Part shown: piece by piece, positions 32,375-39,329 of the stretch | How the letters are laid out: every line of letters begins with the position of its first letter | Position numbering within the stretch: position 1 is the stretch's first letter | Origin: Clostridium sp. | Lineage (GTDB): Bacteria; Bacillota_A; Clostridia; Lachnospirales; Lachnospiraceae | Length of the DNA stretch: 39,329 bases | Reading direction: 5' to 3' | NCBI GenBank assembly: GCA_023666975.1 | Contig: JAMPAW010000016.1 | Span: forward strand, 1 to 39,329 | Notes under the pieces: generated by a model | Seen by the model: only the letters and a program-made list of their open reading frames with translations | Databases searched by the model: none | What the model was told of the DNA's origin: nothing | Made by a program: the position numbers and the translations under genes

Positions 32375-34009
32375 ATGCCGATTACAGAAATTTTGGATCA
32401 CAATGTCAGGGAATATCCTGATGACATCTGCTTGGTGGAGATTAATCCGGAGGTGAAAGAAGTCCGTCGTGTAACATGGAAGGAATATGAACTGATGGAG
32501 CCTAATCCGACGACGCATTACAGGAGGGAGATTACATGGCACGTGATGAACGAGAAGGCAAATCGCTTTGCGAATCTGTTGATTAGCCGTGGAATTAAAA
32601 AGGGAGATAAGGTGGCTATTTTACTGATGAATTGTCTGGAATGGCTGCCGATATATTTTGGAATACTGAAAACGGGTGCTCTCGCTGTGCCTCTTAATTT
32701 CCGCTATGCTCCAGACGAAATCGAATATTGTGTAAAGATAGCAGATGTGGATATTCTGGTGTTTGGTCCGGAATTTATCGGGCGTGTGGAAGAAATTGCA
32801 GACAATATCAACAAAAACCGATTACTGTTTTATGTAGGTGATAACTGTCCTACCTTTGCGGAGGATTATGCGGCTCTGACGGCCAATTGTTCTTCGCTTT
32901 CGCCGAATATTACACTGACAGATGCAGATGATGCGGCGATATATTTTTCATCGGGAACCACGGGATTTCCCAAGGCTATTTTACATAATCACGAAAGTTT
33001 GATGCATTCCTGTAAAGTGGAGCAGAATCATCATGGGCAGACGAAAGACGATGTGTTCCTGTGTATTCCGCCGCTCTACCATACCGGCGCCAAAATGCAT
33101 TGGTTTGGAAGCCTTCTATCCGGCAGTAAAGCAATTCTCTTGAAGGGGACAAAGCCGGAGTATATATTGGAGGCGGTATCCAAAGAGAAATGTACTATTG
33201 TTTGGCTTTTAGTGCCGTGGGCACAGGATATTTTAGAGGCGATAGACAGTGGAAGAGTGAAGCTTTCGGATTATGAATTAGACCAGTGGAGGCTGATGCA
33301 TATCGGTGCACAGCCGGTTCCGCCGAGCCTGATCAAGCGCTGGAAAGAATATTTTCCGAATCACCAATATGATACAAATTACGGTCTCAGTGAATCCATC
33401 GGACCGGGTTGTGTGCATTTGGGTGTGGATAACATTCACAAAGTCGGGGCTATCGGCAAAGCCGGGTACGGCTGGGAGACCAAAATTGTAGATGAGAACG
33501 GAAATACCGTGAACCGTGGGGAGGTCGGGGAGCTCTGCGTCAAAGGGCCTGGAGTGATGACCTGTTATTATCATGACAAGAAGGCAACGGACGAAGTGTT
33601 AAAAGGAGACTGGCTGTTTACCGGCGATATGGCCGAGGAGGACGAGGACGGATTTATCTTTTTGGTGGACCGCAAGAAGGACGTTATTATCAGCGGCGGT
33701 GAAAATATATATCCCGTGCAGATCGAGGATTTTATCCGTACAAATAACGCCGTGCATGATGTGGCGGTTATCGGTCTTCCGGACAAACGGCTGGGAGAAA
33801 TTACCTGTGCGGTTATTGAGGTGAAAGAGAATCATCTTTTGACGGAGGAGGAGGTCAATGAATATTGTATGAAGCTTCCCCGCTATAAAAGACCGCGAAA
33901 GATTATATTTGCAGATATTCCGCGCAATCCTACCGGCAAAATTGAGAAGCCGAGGCTTCGTGAGTTGTATGCGGGGGGCAGCGTTGTAGATGCACAAAAC
34001 CGGGGATAA
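32375..34009 (+). CDS. AMP-forming acyl-CoA synthetase
   Basis: This 544-residue ANL-superfamily enzyme activates a carboxylic acid as an adenylate and passes it to CoA. The phosphate loop is YFSSGTTGFPKAILHNH. The adenine/substrate motif is NYGLSESIG, the hinge region is GDWLFTGDMAEEDEDGFIFLVDRKKD, and the catalytic lysine lies in PTGKIEKPRLR. The ISGGENIYP motif is intact, so it should be active. Substrate is unclear: length suits medium- or long-chain fatty acids or aromatic acids. No beta-oxidation or bile-acid genes are nearby. AAAGGAGAAGG precedes ATG 32375. Confidence 0.9.
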   Translation: MPITEILDHNVREYPDDICLVEINPEVKEVRRVTWKEYELMEPNPTTHYRREITWHVMNEKANRFANLLISRGIKKGDKVAILLMNCLEWLPIYFGILKTGALAVPLNFRYAPDEIEYCVKIADVDILVFGPEFIGRVEEIADNINKNRLLFYVGDNCPTFAEDYAALTANCSSLSPNITLTDADDAAIYFSSGTTGFPKAILHNHESLMHSCKVEQNHHGQTKDDVFLCIPPLYHTGAKMHWFGSLLSGSKAILLKGTKPEYILEAVSKEKCTIVWLLVPWAQDILEAIDSGRVKLSDYELDQWRLMHIGAQPVPPSLIKRWKEYFPNHQYDTNYGLSESIGPGCVHLGVDNIHKVGAIGKAGYGWETKIVDENGNTVNRGEVGELCVKGPGVMTCYYHDKKATDEVLKGDWLFTGDMAEEDEDGFIFLVDRKKDVIISGGENIYPVQIEDFIRTNNAVHDVAVIGLPDKRLGEITCAVIEVKENHLLTEEEVNEYCMKLPRYKRPRKIIFADIPRNPTGKIEKPRLRELYAGGSVVDAQNRG

Positions 34010-34016
34010 CCCGGTT
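33998..34016 (+). other. Hairpin over the stop codon of the acyl-CoA synthetase
   Basis: Stem AACCGGG / CCCGGTT with loop GATAA; the TAA of the gene lies in the loop region (34007-34009). No T tract follows, so it is more likely a partial terminator or RNA-processing feature. Confidence 0.4.
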
Positions 34017-34050
34017 ATCAATATTCAACAGTGTACGGAGTGATGATGAA

Positions 34051-34833
34051 ATGTCAGAATATGAGAGAATAGCCTTGCCAAGTCTTCGGGAGAAGACAAA
34101 CGAACTGGCATTGACGAATGATCTTATGGAACAGCTGAAGCTGGCCATGCAGCAGTCCCAGCAGTTTCAGGAAATGATGATGATGTACAAGTGTGCAATT
34201 CGGGAAGTACAGACGAAGGCCGAGGTGTTAAATGATGAGATGTCCGTGCGTTATCATAGAAATCCCATTAGCCGGGTTTCCTCCCGCGTGAAGAAGCCGG
34301 AGAGCATAGCGCAGAAGTTGTATAGAAAGAGTCTGCCGTTTACCGTGGAGGCTGTGATGAGCAACCTGTCAGATGTGGCAGGTGTCCGCATTATCTGCGA
34401 ATTTATTGACGATATTTACACAATTGCCACCATGCTGGTGATGCAAGATGATTTAAAGGTAATCAAGGTAAAGGATTATATTAAATACCCTAAGCCGAAC
34501 GGTTATCGCAGCTATCATCTGATTGTAGAGATTCCCGTGTTTTTTTCTAAGGGGAAGACACCGATGCGGGTGGAGATCCAAATTCGCACGATTGCCATGG
34601 ATTTTTGGGCAAGTCTTGACCATGAGCTTAAATATAAAAAGGGCATTGCCAGGGAAGAGGGAGAAAATATTGCCAAGGAATTACTGTTTTGTGCAGACCG
34701 CATTGCAGAAACCGATAAGATTATGCAGCAAATCCGTATGAAGCTGGATTCTGTTGCCGAGCTGCATGACCGCGAACAGACAGAGGAAAAAAGTAAGAAA
34801 ACGGAGATTATTGAAGGCGAATATGAGGAATAA
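34051..34833 (+). CDS. Small alarmone synthetase (RelQ/YjbM type)
   Basis: This 260-residue single-domain (p)ppGpp synthetase without hydrolase or regulatory domains makes the stress alarmone from ATP and GTP or GDP. Motifs of the RelA/SpoT synthetase fold are present: RVSSRVKKPESIAQKLYRK, the metal site LSDVAGVRIICEFIDDIY, YPKPNGYRSYHLIVEIP and VEIQIRTIAMDFWASLDHELKYK. An N-terminal helix pair and a charged C-terminal helix are typical of the tetrameric RelQ group. The start follows GTACGGAG. It lies 41 bases behind the acyl-CoA synthetase and 30 before pyruvate kinase. Confidence 0.93.
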   Translation: MSEYERIALPSLREKTNELALTNDLMEQLKLAMQQSQQFQEMMMMYKCAIREVQTKAEVLNDEMSVRYHRNPISRVSSRVKKPESIAQKLYRKSLPFTVEAVMSNLSDVAGVRIICEFIDDIYTIATMLVMQDDLKVIKVKDYIKYPKPNGYRSYHLIVEIPVFFSKGKTPMRVEIQIRTIAMDFWASLDHELKYKKGIAREEGENIAKELLFCADRIAETDKIMQQIRMKLDSVAELHDREQTEEKSKKTEIIEGEYEE

Positions 34834-34863
34834 TAAATTAGGTAGAAGGAGGGAAAAGCAGGT

Positions 34864-36603
34864 ATGCGCAGAACAAAAATAATATGTACGCTAGGTCCGG
34901 CTACAGAGGACGATAAGGTGCTCAAGGAATTGATGATAGAAGGTATGAATGTTGCAAGGTTTAACTTTTCGCACGGTGACCATGCCCAGCATAAGAAAAA
35001 TCTTGAGCGGGTGAAGGCATTGCGTGAGGAGCTGGGTCTTCCGATTGCCGCACTGCTGGATACCAGAGGACCGGAAATCCGGGTGAAGAATTTTAAGGAC
35101 GGCAAGGTTGTGCTGCAGAACGGACAGCAGTTTACGTTGACGACCAGGGAAATTGAAGGTGATGAAACGGCGGTTTCCGTTACCTATGGCAATTTGGTAC
35201 AGGATATAAAAAAGGGCGACAGGATTCTGATTGACGACGGCCTGATTGCCATGCATGTGCAGGAGGTTACCGATACGGATATTGTCTGTGTCGTTGACAA
35301 TGGGGGACCGGTATCCAACCATAAAGGTGTGAATGTTCCGAATGTTGCTTTGTCCATGCCGTATGTAAGCGACAGGGACAGGGAGGATATTATTTTCGGT
35401 ATCGAACAGGGATTTGACTTTATCGCCGCTTCTTTTGTGCGCACGGCAGCGGATATTCTGGAAATCCGGGACATTCTCAGCAGGCATAACTGTAATTTTA
35501 TTAATATTATTGCCAAAATAGAAAATATGCAGGGCGTAGAAAATATAGACGAGATTATCCGGGTTTCTGACGGTGTGATGATTGCACGTGGTGATATGGG
35601 TGTAGAGATTCCTTTTGAAGATGTGCCGTCTATTCAGAAAATGATTATCCGGAAGGTGTATAATGCGGAGAAGATTGTGATTACGGCGACGCAGATGTTA
35701 GATTCGATGATGAAGAATCCGAGGCCGACCAGAGCGGAGGCGACAGATGTGGCCAATGCGATTTATGATGGGACATCGGCGATTATGCTTTCCGGTGAAA
35801 CCGCTGCCGGATTGTATCCGGTAGAGGCGCTTAAGACTATGGTGAGGATTACAGAGCGCACGGAGGCGGATATCGATTTGGTGAAGCGGTTTAACAATCG
35901 GGAGAGTCTGGTGAATCCGGATATTACAAATGCGATTGCCCATGCGACCTGTACAACGGCGATGGACCTGAATGCTACTGCCATTGTTACTGTCACTAAG
36001 TCCGGCAAGACGGCACGAATGATTTCCAAGTACAGGCCGGCCTGTCCGATTATCGGCTGCAGTCCGTATGAAAATGTATGGCGGCAGTTGAACCTGTCCT
36101 GGGGAGTGATGCCGTTGATGGTGGAGGAGAAGCACAATACTGACGATTTGTTTGAACATGCCATTGAAGAGGCGGAGAAAAAAGGCTATGTAAAACAGGG
36201 TGAGATTACCGTGATTACGGCAGGAGTGCCGCTGGGCGTTTCGGGGACGACGAATTTAATAAAGGTGCATGTCGTAGGACATATTTTGGTGAAGGGACGG
36301 GGAGTAAATAACCGCAAAGCAACAGCCAGTCTTTGCGTAGGCAAAGACGAGATGGATATTGTAGATAATTTTAAAGAAGGGGATATCATTGTCTTGCCGG
36401 AAACCAGCAATGATATTATGGACGAGCTGAGACAGGCTTCCGGTATTATCGTGGAAAATGAGGGGCATAACTCTCATGCAGGAATAGTGGGACTCAGTCT
36501 GGATATTCCGGTAATTCTCGGCGCTGCCAATGCCACGGAGATTTTAAAGTCCGGTGCCGTTGTGACAATGGACGCCGAAAAAGGAATTGTATCGTCTAAC
36601 TAG
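34864..36603 (+). CDS. pyk: Pyruvate kinase with C-terminal PEP-utilising domain
   Basis: This 579-residue glycolytic enzyme turns phosphoenolpyruvate and ADP into pyruvate and ATP. It shows the N-terminal TKIICTLGPA, NFSHGDH, the DTRGPEIR motif, the catalytic KIENMQGVENIDEI and RGDMGVEIP, and the MLDSMMKNPRPTRAEATDVANA helix. After the usual core (about 475 residues) an extra segment of about 100 residues ends ENEGHNSHAGIVGLSLDIPVI, the phosphohistidine domain of PEP-utilising enzymes. This extension is normal in Bacillus-type pyruvate kinases. AAGGAGGG lies before ATG 34864. The CpXC gene starts 16 bases after the stop. Confidence 0.97.
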   Translation: MRRTKIICTLGPATEDDKVLKELMIEGMNVARFNFSHGDHAQHKKNLERVKALREELGLPIAALLDTRGPEIRVKNFKDGKVVLQNGQQFTLTTREIEGDETAVSVTYGNLVQDIKKGDRILIDDGLIAMHVQEVTDTDIVCVVDNGGPVSNHKGVNVPNVALSMPYVSDRDREDIIFGIEQGFDFIAASFVRTAADILEIRDILSRHNCNFINIIAKIENMQGVENIDEIIRVSDGVMIARGDMGVEIPFEDVPSIQKMIIRKVYNAEKIVITATQMLDSMMKNPRPTRAEATDVANAIYDGTSAIMLSGETAAGLYPVEALKTMVRITERTEADIDLVKRFNNRESLVNPDITNAIAHATCTTAMDLNATAIVTVTKSGKTARMISKYRPACPIIGCSPYENVWRQLNLSWGVMPLMVEEKHNTDDLFEHAIEEAEKKGYVKQGEITVITAGVPLGVSGTTNLIKVHVVGHILVKGRGVNNRKATASLCVGKDEMDIVDNFKEGDIIVLPETSNDIMDELRQASGIIVENEGHNSHAGIVGLSLDIPVILGAANATEILKSGAVVTMDAEKGIVSSN

Positions 36604-36619
36604 AGAAGAAGGAGAATAT

Positions 36620-37345
36620 ATGTCAGAGATTAGTAAACAAAAGACAATGTGTCCGGAGTGTGGCAGGATTATTGAGTTTGATGTATGGGAGAGTATTGAG
36701 ATTCCCTATGATGCCGAGCAAAAGGAAAAAGTGCTGGATAATACATTTTTCAGAGTATCGTGCCATAATTGCAGGATTTCATTTCCGGTAGCATATCCTT
36801 GCGTGTATAATGATTTGGAGCAGCGGTATTTAATTTGGATAGCACCGAAATTAGATGAGAAAGAGCAGGCGGATATATTGAATCATAACCGCAAACTGAA
36901 GAGTGATGCGGCATTGAGACTGGCGCAGAATGCATATACATTTCGGATTGTAAGAAACAGTAATGAGTTGAGAGAGAAAATACGCATTTTTGACGAGGGC
37001 TTGGACGACCGTCTGCTTGAAACGCTCAAGCTGGTATATGTTCCGAGTATCCGAAAAGAGATTGGAGCCGAGACCGTGATTACCGGTCTGTATTTTGATA
37101 AGCATCCAAAAAGCGGCGAATATCAGTGGGTGGTGCTGGCAGCAAAAAGAGAACCGCTGGTGGGTCGGATTGATATGTCCATATACGAGGACATGAAGGA
37201 AAAAATGGAAGCCATTATCAAGGAAAAAACCGGAGAAGGTCTGGTGCGTATTGATGCCAGATGGGCATCAGATGTAATGAAAGAATATAATAAAAGAACA
37301 CAGGAAGCTAATCCGGAGCAGCCAACGGAGGAAACGGATTTGTAG
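36620..37345 (+). CDS. CpXC domain protein
   Basis: This 241-residue soluble protein begins with a probable zinc ribbon: CPECGR (about 11-16) and CHNC (about 44-47), the paired Cys-x2-Cys pattern of the CpXC family. After it come mixed helices and strands (RLAQNAYTFRIVRNSNELREKIRIFDEGLDD, then YQWVVLAAKREPLVGRIDMSIYEDM) without a recognised catalytic motif. In-frame codons from 36587 overlap pyk; ATG 36620 sits eight bases after AGAAGGAGA. CpXC proteins are widespread in Firmicutes and their role is not established. Transcription from the pyk unit is likely. Confidence 0.82.
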   Translation: MSEISKQKTMCPECGRIIEFDVWESIEIPYDAEQKEKVLDNTFFRVSCHNCRISFPVAYPCVYNDLEQRYLIWIAPKLDEKEQADILNHNRKLKSDAALRLAQNAYTFRIVRNSNELREKIRIFDEGLDDRLLETLKLVYVPSIRKEIGAETVITGLYFDKHPKSGEYQWVVLAAKREPLVGRIDMSIYEDMKEKMEAIIKEKTGEGLVRIDARWASDVMKEYNKRTQEANPEQPTEETDL

Positions 37346-37426
37346 CACAGAGTATTGAATTTAGATAAAATGGTCATAATAAAAAGGTATACATGACTAA
37401 TTTTTTAACAGAAAAGGAGTGATGAT

Positions 37427-37735
37427 ATGGCAGTGATAAATGTAACGGCAGATAATTTTGAAGAAGAGGTTTTAAAATCCGACAGGACGGTATTGGTAGA
37501 CTTTTGGGCTGATTGGTGTGGTCCCTGTAAACGTCTTGCGCCGGTTGTAGACAAGATTGCGGAGGAGCATTCGGAGATTAAAATTGCCAAGGTAAACATA
37601 GATGAGCAGGCAGCGCTTGCCATGGATTATAAGGTGATGTCCATTCCTACGCTGGTTGTATTTAAGAATGGTCAAATTGTCAATCAGACCGTAGGCCTGC
37701 AGTCCAAGGAGGAGATTGAGTCAATGCTTGGATAA
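37427..37735 (+). CDS. trxA: Thioredoxin
   Basis: This 102-residue disulfide reductant has the standard fold and length. The active site is WCGPCK (Trp30 to Lys35) after VLVDFWADW; the cis-proline lies in MSIPTLVVFKNG. It keeps many cytoplasmic enzymes reduced. AAAAGGAG precedes ATG 37427. The 80-base gap before it is AT-rich and contains TTGAAT (37355) and CATAAT (37375), too close together to be a good promoter pair. No thioredoxin reductase is next to it. Confidence 0.97.
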   Translation: MAVINVTADNFEEEVLKSDRTVLVDFWADWCGPCKRLAPVVDKIAEEHSEIKIAKVNIDEQAALAMDYKVMSIPTLVVFKNGQIVNQTVGLQSKEEIESMLG

Positions 37736-37781
37736 GGTGCTGGCAGAGAACGGGGCGATACAAATCAGAATAAGCCAATAG

Positions 37782-37816
37782 AATTAGGCGGCCGTACACA
37801 GGTCTGCCTAATTTTG
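37782..37816 (+). terminator. Terminator after trxA
   Basis: Stem AATTAGGC (37782-37789) / GCCTAATT (37806-37813) with a 16-base loop, followed by TTTGCTTTG. A TATAAT at 37822-37827 just downstream may start the next transcript, though no -35 is evident. Confidence 0.7.
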
Positions 37817-37928
37817 CTTTGTATAATATATTTTGACTTATGGAGGTGTGGGATTTTTATGGTACATGCGAATGATATATAATATACGCAGAGATAAGAT
37901 AATATTTGTCAGGATGGAGGTAAGGCAT

Positions 37929-38783
37929 ATGGACTATCAGGAGAAACGCAGGAGAAGAATATCGATTTTTGAGGATACCATACAATATTGTGAACGCACT
38001 CCCGAATTGGTAGAGGCAGTGGTGAGAACCAGAGAGAATACCGTGCTGTACAGGAGTCCGTTGGAAGAGTTGAACAGACCACATGCTTCGGCTTCTCCCT
38101 GCCGGATAACGGTGACGGGGCATCGCTCCTTGGAGGCGGCGCAGAAGCTGTCGAGGAAATATCCGCATAGCAGGATAGGCGTGTTGAATTTTGCGTCGGC
38201 AACGAATCCCGGCGGAGGTGTGATACGGGGGAGCAGTGCGCAGGAGGAATGTCTGTGCCGGTGTACAACCCTGTATCCGTGCCTGAATGTGGAGACGCTC
38301 TGGCGGGAATACTATCATTTTCACAGGAATAGAGAATCGGCCTTATATTCGGATACATGTATTTATACAGGGGGGATTGTCGCGATTAAGAGTGATGAGC
38401 AGTGGCCCAGTCTGCTGGACGCAAAGGAATGGTTTACTGTGGATATCATCAGCTGTCCGGCACCGAACTTAAGGGCGAGGCCGTCTAACTCAATGAATCC
38501 GTCTTCCGGAACACAGATACATATCGAAGAGGCGGAGCTGAAGGATTTATTGAAACACAGAATGAAGGGAATCTTACAGACAGCGGCGCATCATCAGATA
38601 GAAATATTGGTTTTGGGAGCTTTCGGGTGCGGTGCATTCTGTAATCCGCCACATATAGCTGCTACGGCATATGCTGAGGCTTTAGAGGAGTTTGCAAACG
38701 CTTTCAAAGAGGTCGAATTTGCGGTATATTGTCCGGGGGAGGACCGAACAAATTATGAGGAGTTTGCAAAGGTTTTTGGATAA
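37929..38783 (+). CDS. Bacterial-type poly(ADP-ribose) glycohydrolase-like protein (TIGR02452)
   Basis: This 284-residue soluble protein has the microbial PARG/macro-domain fold, which removes ADP-ribose from proteins or nucleic acid. The diagnostic GGG-x7-QEE signature is at residues 95-107 (GGGVIRGSSAQEE), with the catalytic glutamates 106 and 107 present. Before it LNFASATNPGG and after it YPCLN and the VLGAFGCGAFCNPP phosphate loop match the family. ATG 37929 follows GGAGG by nine bases; an upstream frame to 37833 includes AT-rich leader and is rejected. No ADP-ribosyltransferase gene is visible nearby, so the substrate is unknown. It appears to be transcribed alone. Confidence 0.9.
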   Translation: MDYQEKRRRRISIFEDTIQYCERTPELVEAVVRTRENTVLYRSPLEELNRPHASASPCRITVTGHRSLEAAQKLSRKYPHSRIGVLNFASATNPGGGVIRGSSAQEECLCRCTTLYPCLNVETLWREYYHFHRNRESALYSDTCIYTGGIVAIKSDEQWPSLLDAKEWFTVDIISCPAPNLRARPSNSMNPSSGTQIHIEEAELKDLLKHRMKGILQTAAHHQIEILVLGAFGCGAFCNPPHIAATAYAEALEEFANAFKEVEFAVYCPGEDRTNYEEFAKVFG

Positions 38784-38816
38784 AGCTGCTGCGTAGAGTG
38801 TACAATAGATAATATC

Positions 38817-38844
38817 CGGATAGGGAATGGATTTCACCTATCCG
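38817..38844 (+). other. Hairpin downstream of the PARG-like gene
   Basis: Perfect 8-base stem CGGATAGG / CCTATCCG with a 12-base loop, 34 bases after the stop. There is no T tract. It may be a weak terminator in front of the spoIIID promoter. Confidence 0.45.
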
Positions 38845-38862
38845 TAAATCTATCATTAATGG

Positions 38863-38891
38863 TAATACCCAGGAATTTTTTTGCATACATT
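38863..38891 (+). promoter_or_regulatory. Sigma-E (mother cell) promoter of spoIIID
   Basis: TAATACC (38863-38869), 14 bases, CATACATT (38884-38891). The -10 matches CATAYAHT exactly, and the -35 matches five of seven positions of KMATATT. Transcription from about 38899 would leave a 21-base leader before TTG 38920. In B. subtilis spoIIID is read from a sigma-E promoter. Confidence 0.65.
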
Positions 38892-38919
38892 GTAACAACA
38901 AGTGTATTGGGGTTTATCC

Positions 38920-39183
38920 TTGAAAGCATATATTGAAGAGCGGGCAATAGAGATTGGAACGTATATTATTAATTGCAATGCTACGGTCAGACAAACCGCT
39001 AGGAAATTTGGAGTAAGTAAGAGTACGGTTCACAAAGATGTCAGTGAGCGGCTGGTTTACATCAATCCGATATTGGCAGCGGAAGTCAGAAAGGTATTGG
39101 AGGTGAACAAGGCGGAACGTCATATACGTGGCGGGATGGCAACAAGAGAGAAATATTTGCATCAACGACAGGGAGAATCTTAA
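38920..39183 (+). CDS. spoIIID: Sporulation transcription factor SpoIIID
   Basis: This 87-residue DNA-binding protein switches mother-cell gene expression from the sigma-E to the sigma-K stage. The family body is complete: YIEERAIEIGTYII, TVRQTARKFGVSKSTVHKDVSERL (helix-turn-helix), INPILAAEVRKVLEVNKAERHIRGGMATREKY. A GTG at 38902 would lengthen the protein by six residues, but it has no ribosome site and would leave almost no leader from the sigma-E promoter. TTG 38920 follows TTGGGG and makes the N-terminus agree with the family. The start is therefore a non-ATG codon with a weak ribosome site. Confidence 0.95.
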   Translation: MKAYIEERAIEIGTYIINCNATVRQTARKFGVSKSTVHKDVSERLVYINPILAAEVRKVLEVNKAERHIRGGMATREKYLHQRQGES

Positions 39184-39329
39184 GATATTCTGAAAATAAG
39201 ACAAAATATCTTGTCAATATTAGTGAAATATGAGAAAACACATTATGTAAGGTGGAGAACACAGGATATTTTTGCGGTAAAAAGGCTAAATTCGTAGAAA
39301 TATTCGTGATTTTGGAATATTGGGGGCAA
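39184..39329. other. Downstream gap to window edge
   Basis: AAGATATT (39182-39189) and AATATCTT (39204-39211) form an 8-base inverted repeat after the spoIIID stop, lacking a T tract. The remaining AT-rich bases show no supported gene; AAGGTGGAG near 39250 is not followed by a start codon at usable distance. Confidence 0.4.

Noticed and set aside
1..39329. CRISPR array, prophage, insertion sequence or integrase
   Set aside because: No regularly spaced repeats, transposase, integrase or phage structural genes are seen; the accessory character is confined to the secretion cassette.

Overview
The window looks like a chromosomal segment of a spore-forming anaerobic Firmicute, most likely a Lachnospiraceae-type clostridium. 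Evidence for this is sporulation and germination genes (GerA and GerB/C family proteins, SpoIIR, SpoIIID), an oxygen-reducing flavodiiron protein, an FCD-type GntR regulator, strong AGGAGG ribosome sites, and a T7SSb-type secretion locus. The family assignment is inference from gene content and protein style; no 16S gene is present.

Region 1 (1-9.7 kb, AT-rich, accessory) is the cargo end of a type VIIb secretion locus. It holds an EssC ATPase cut by the left edge of the window, a DUF4176 protein and two small helical proteins. A 623-residue polymorphic toxin with a C-terminal AHH (HNH/Endo VII) nuclease domain follows. Behind it is a run of immunity-type genes: an ankyrin-SUFU fusion, a broken SMI1/KNR4-like gene, a second SUFU gene that is partly near-identical to the first, and a YezG/DUF600-like gene. 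The run ends with a 61-residue single-pass membrane protein and a perfect-palindrome terminator. All genes point the same way and have strong ribosome sites.

Region 2 (9.9-14.8 kb) holds aspS, an apparently cytoplasmic GH26 glycoside hydrolase, a NUDIX hydrolase and a flavodiiron protein. A small reverse-strand island (14.9-16.1 kb) carries two unrecognised or poorly known genes, with strong hairpins and possible sigma-28-type promoters.

Region 3 (16.3-22.6 kb) is ispE and a GntR regulator, then a germination and sporulation block: a GerA-type receptor subunit, a single polypeptide joining a GerB-type permease to a GerC-type lipoprotein, and an enlarged SpoIIR. A textbook sigma-G promoter lies inside the terminator of the ispE-gntR unit.

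Region 4 (22.6-30.2 kb) is housekeeping: an XRE regulator with its own operator-like promoter, then ddl-murI-DUF1934-methyltransferase (peptidoglycan precursors), then gdpP-rplI-dnaB, closed by a terminator that also serves the convergent pncB-DUF4234 pair.

Region 5 (32.2-39.3 kb) holds an acyl-CoA synthetase, a small alarmone synthetase, pyruvate kinase with a C-terminal PEP-utilising domain, a CpXC protein, thioredoxin, a bacterial-type poly(ADP-ribose) glycohydrolase-like protein and spoIIID. The spoIIID gene has a sigma-E-like promoter and probably a TTG start. The strongest leads are the secretion/immunity cassette, the GerB-GerC fusion and the promoter nested in a terminator.
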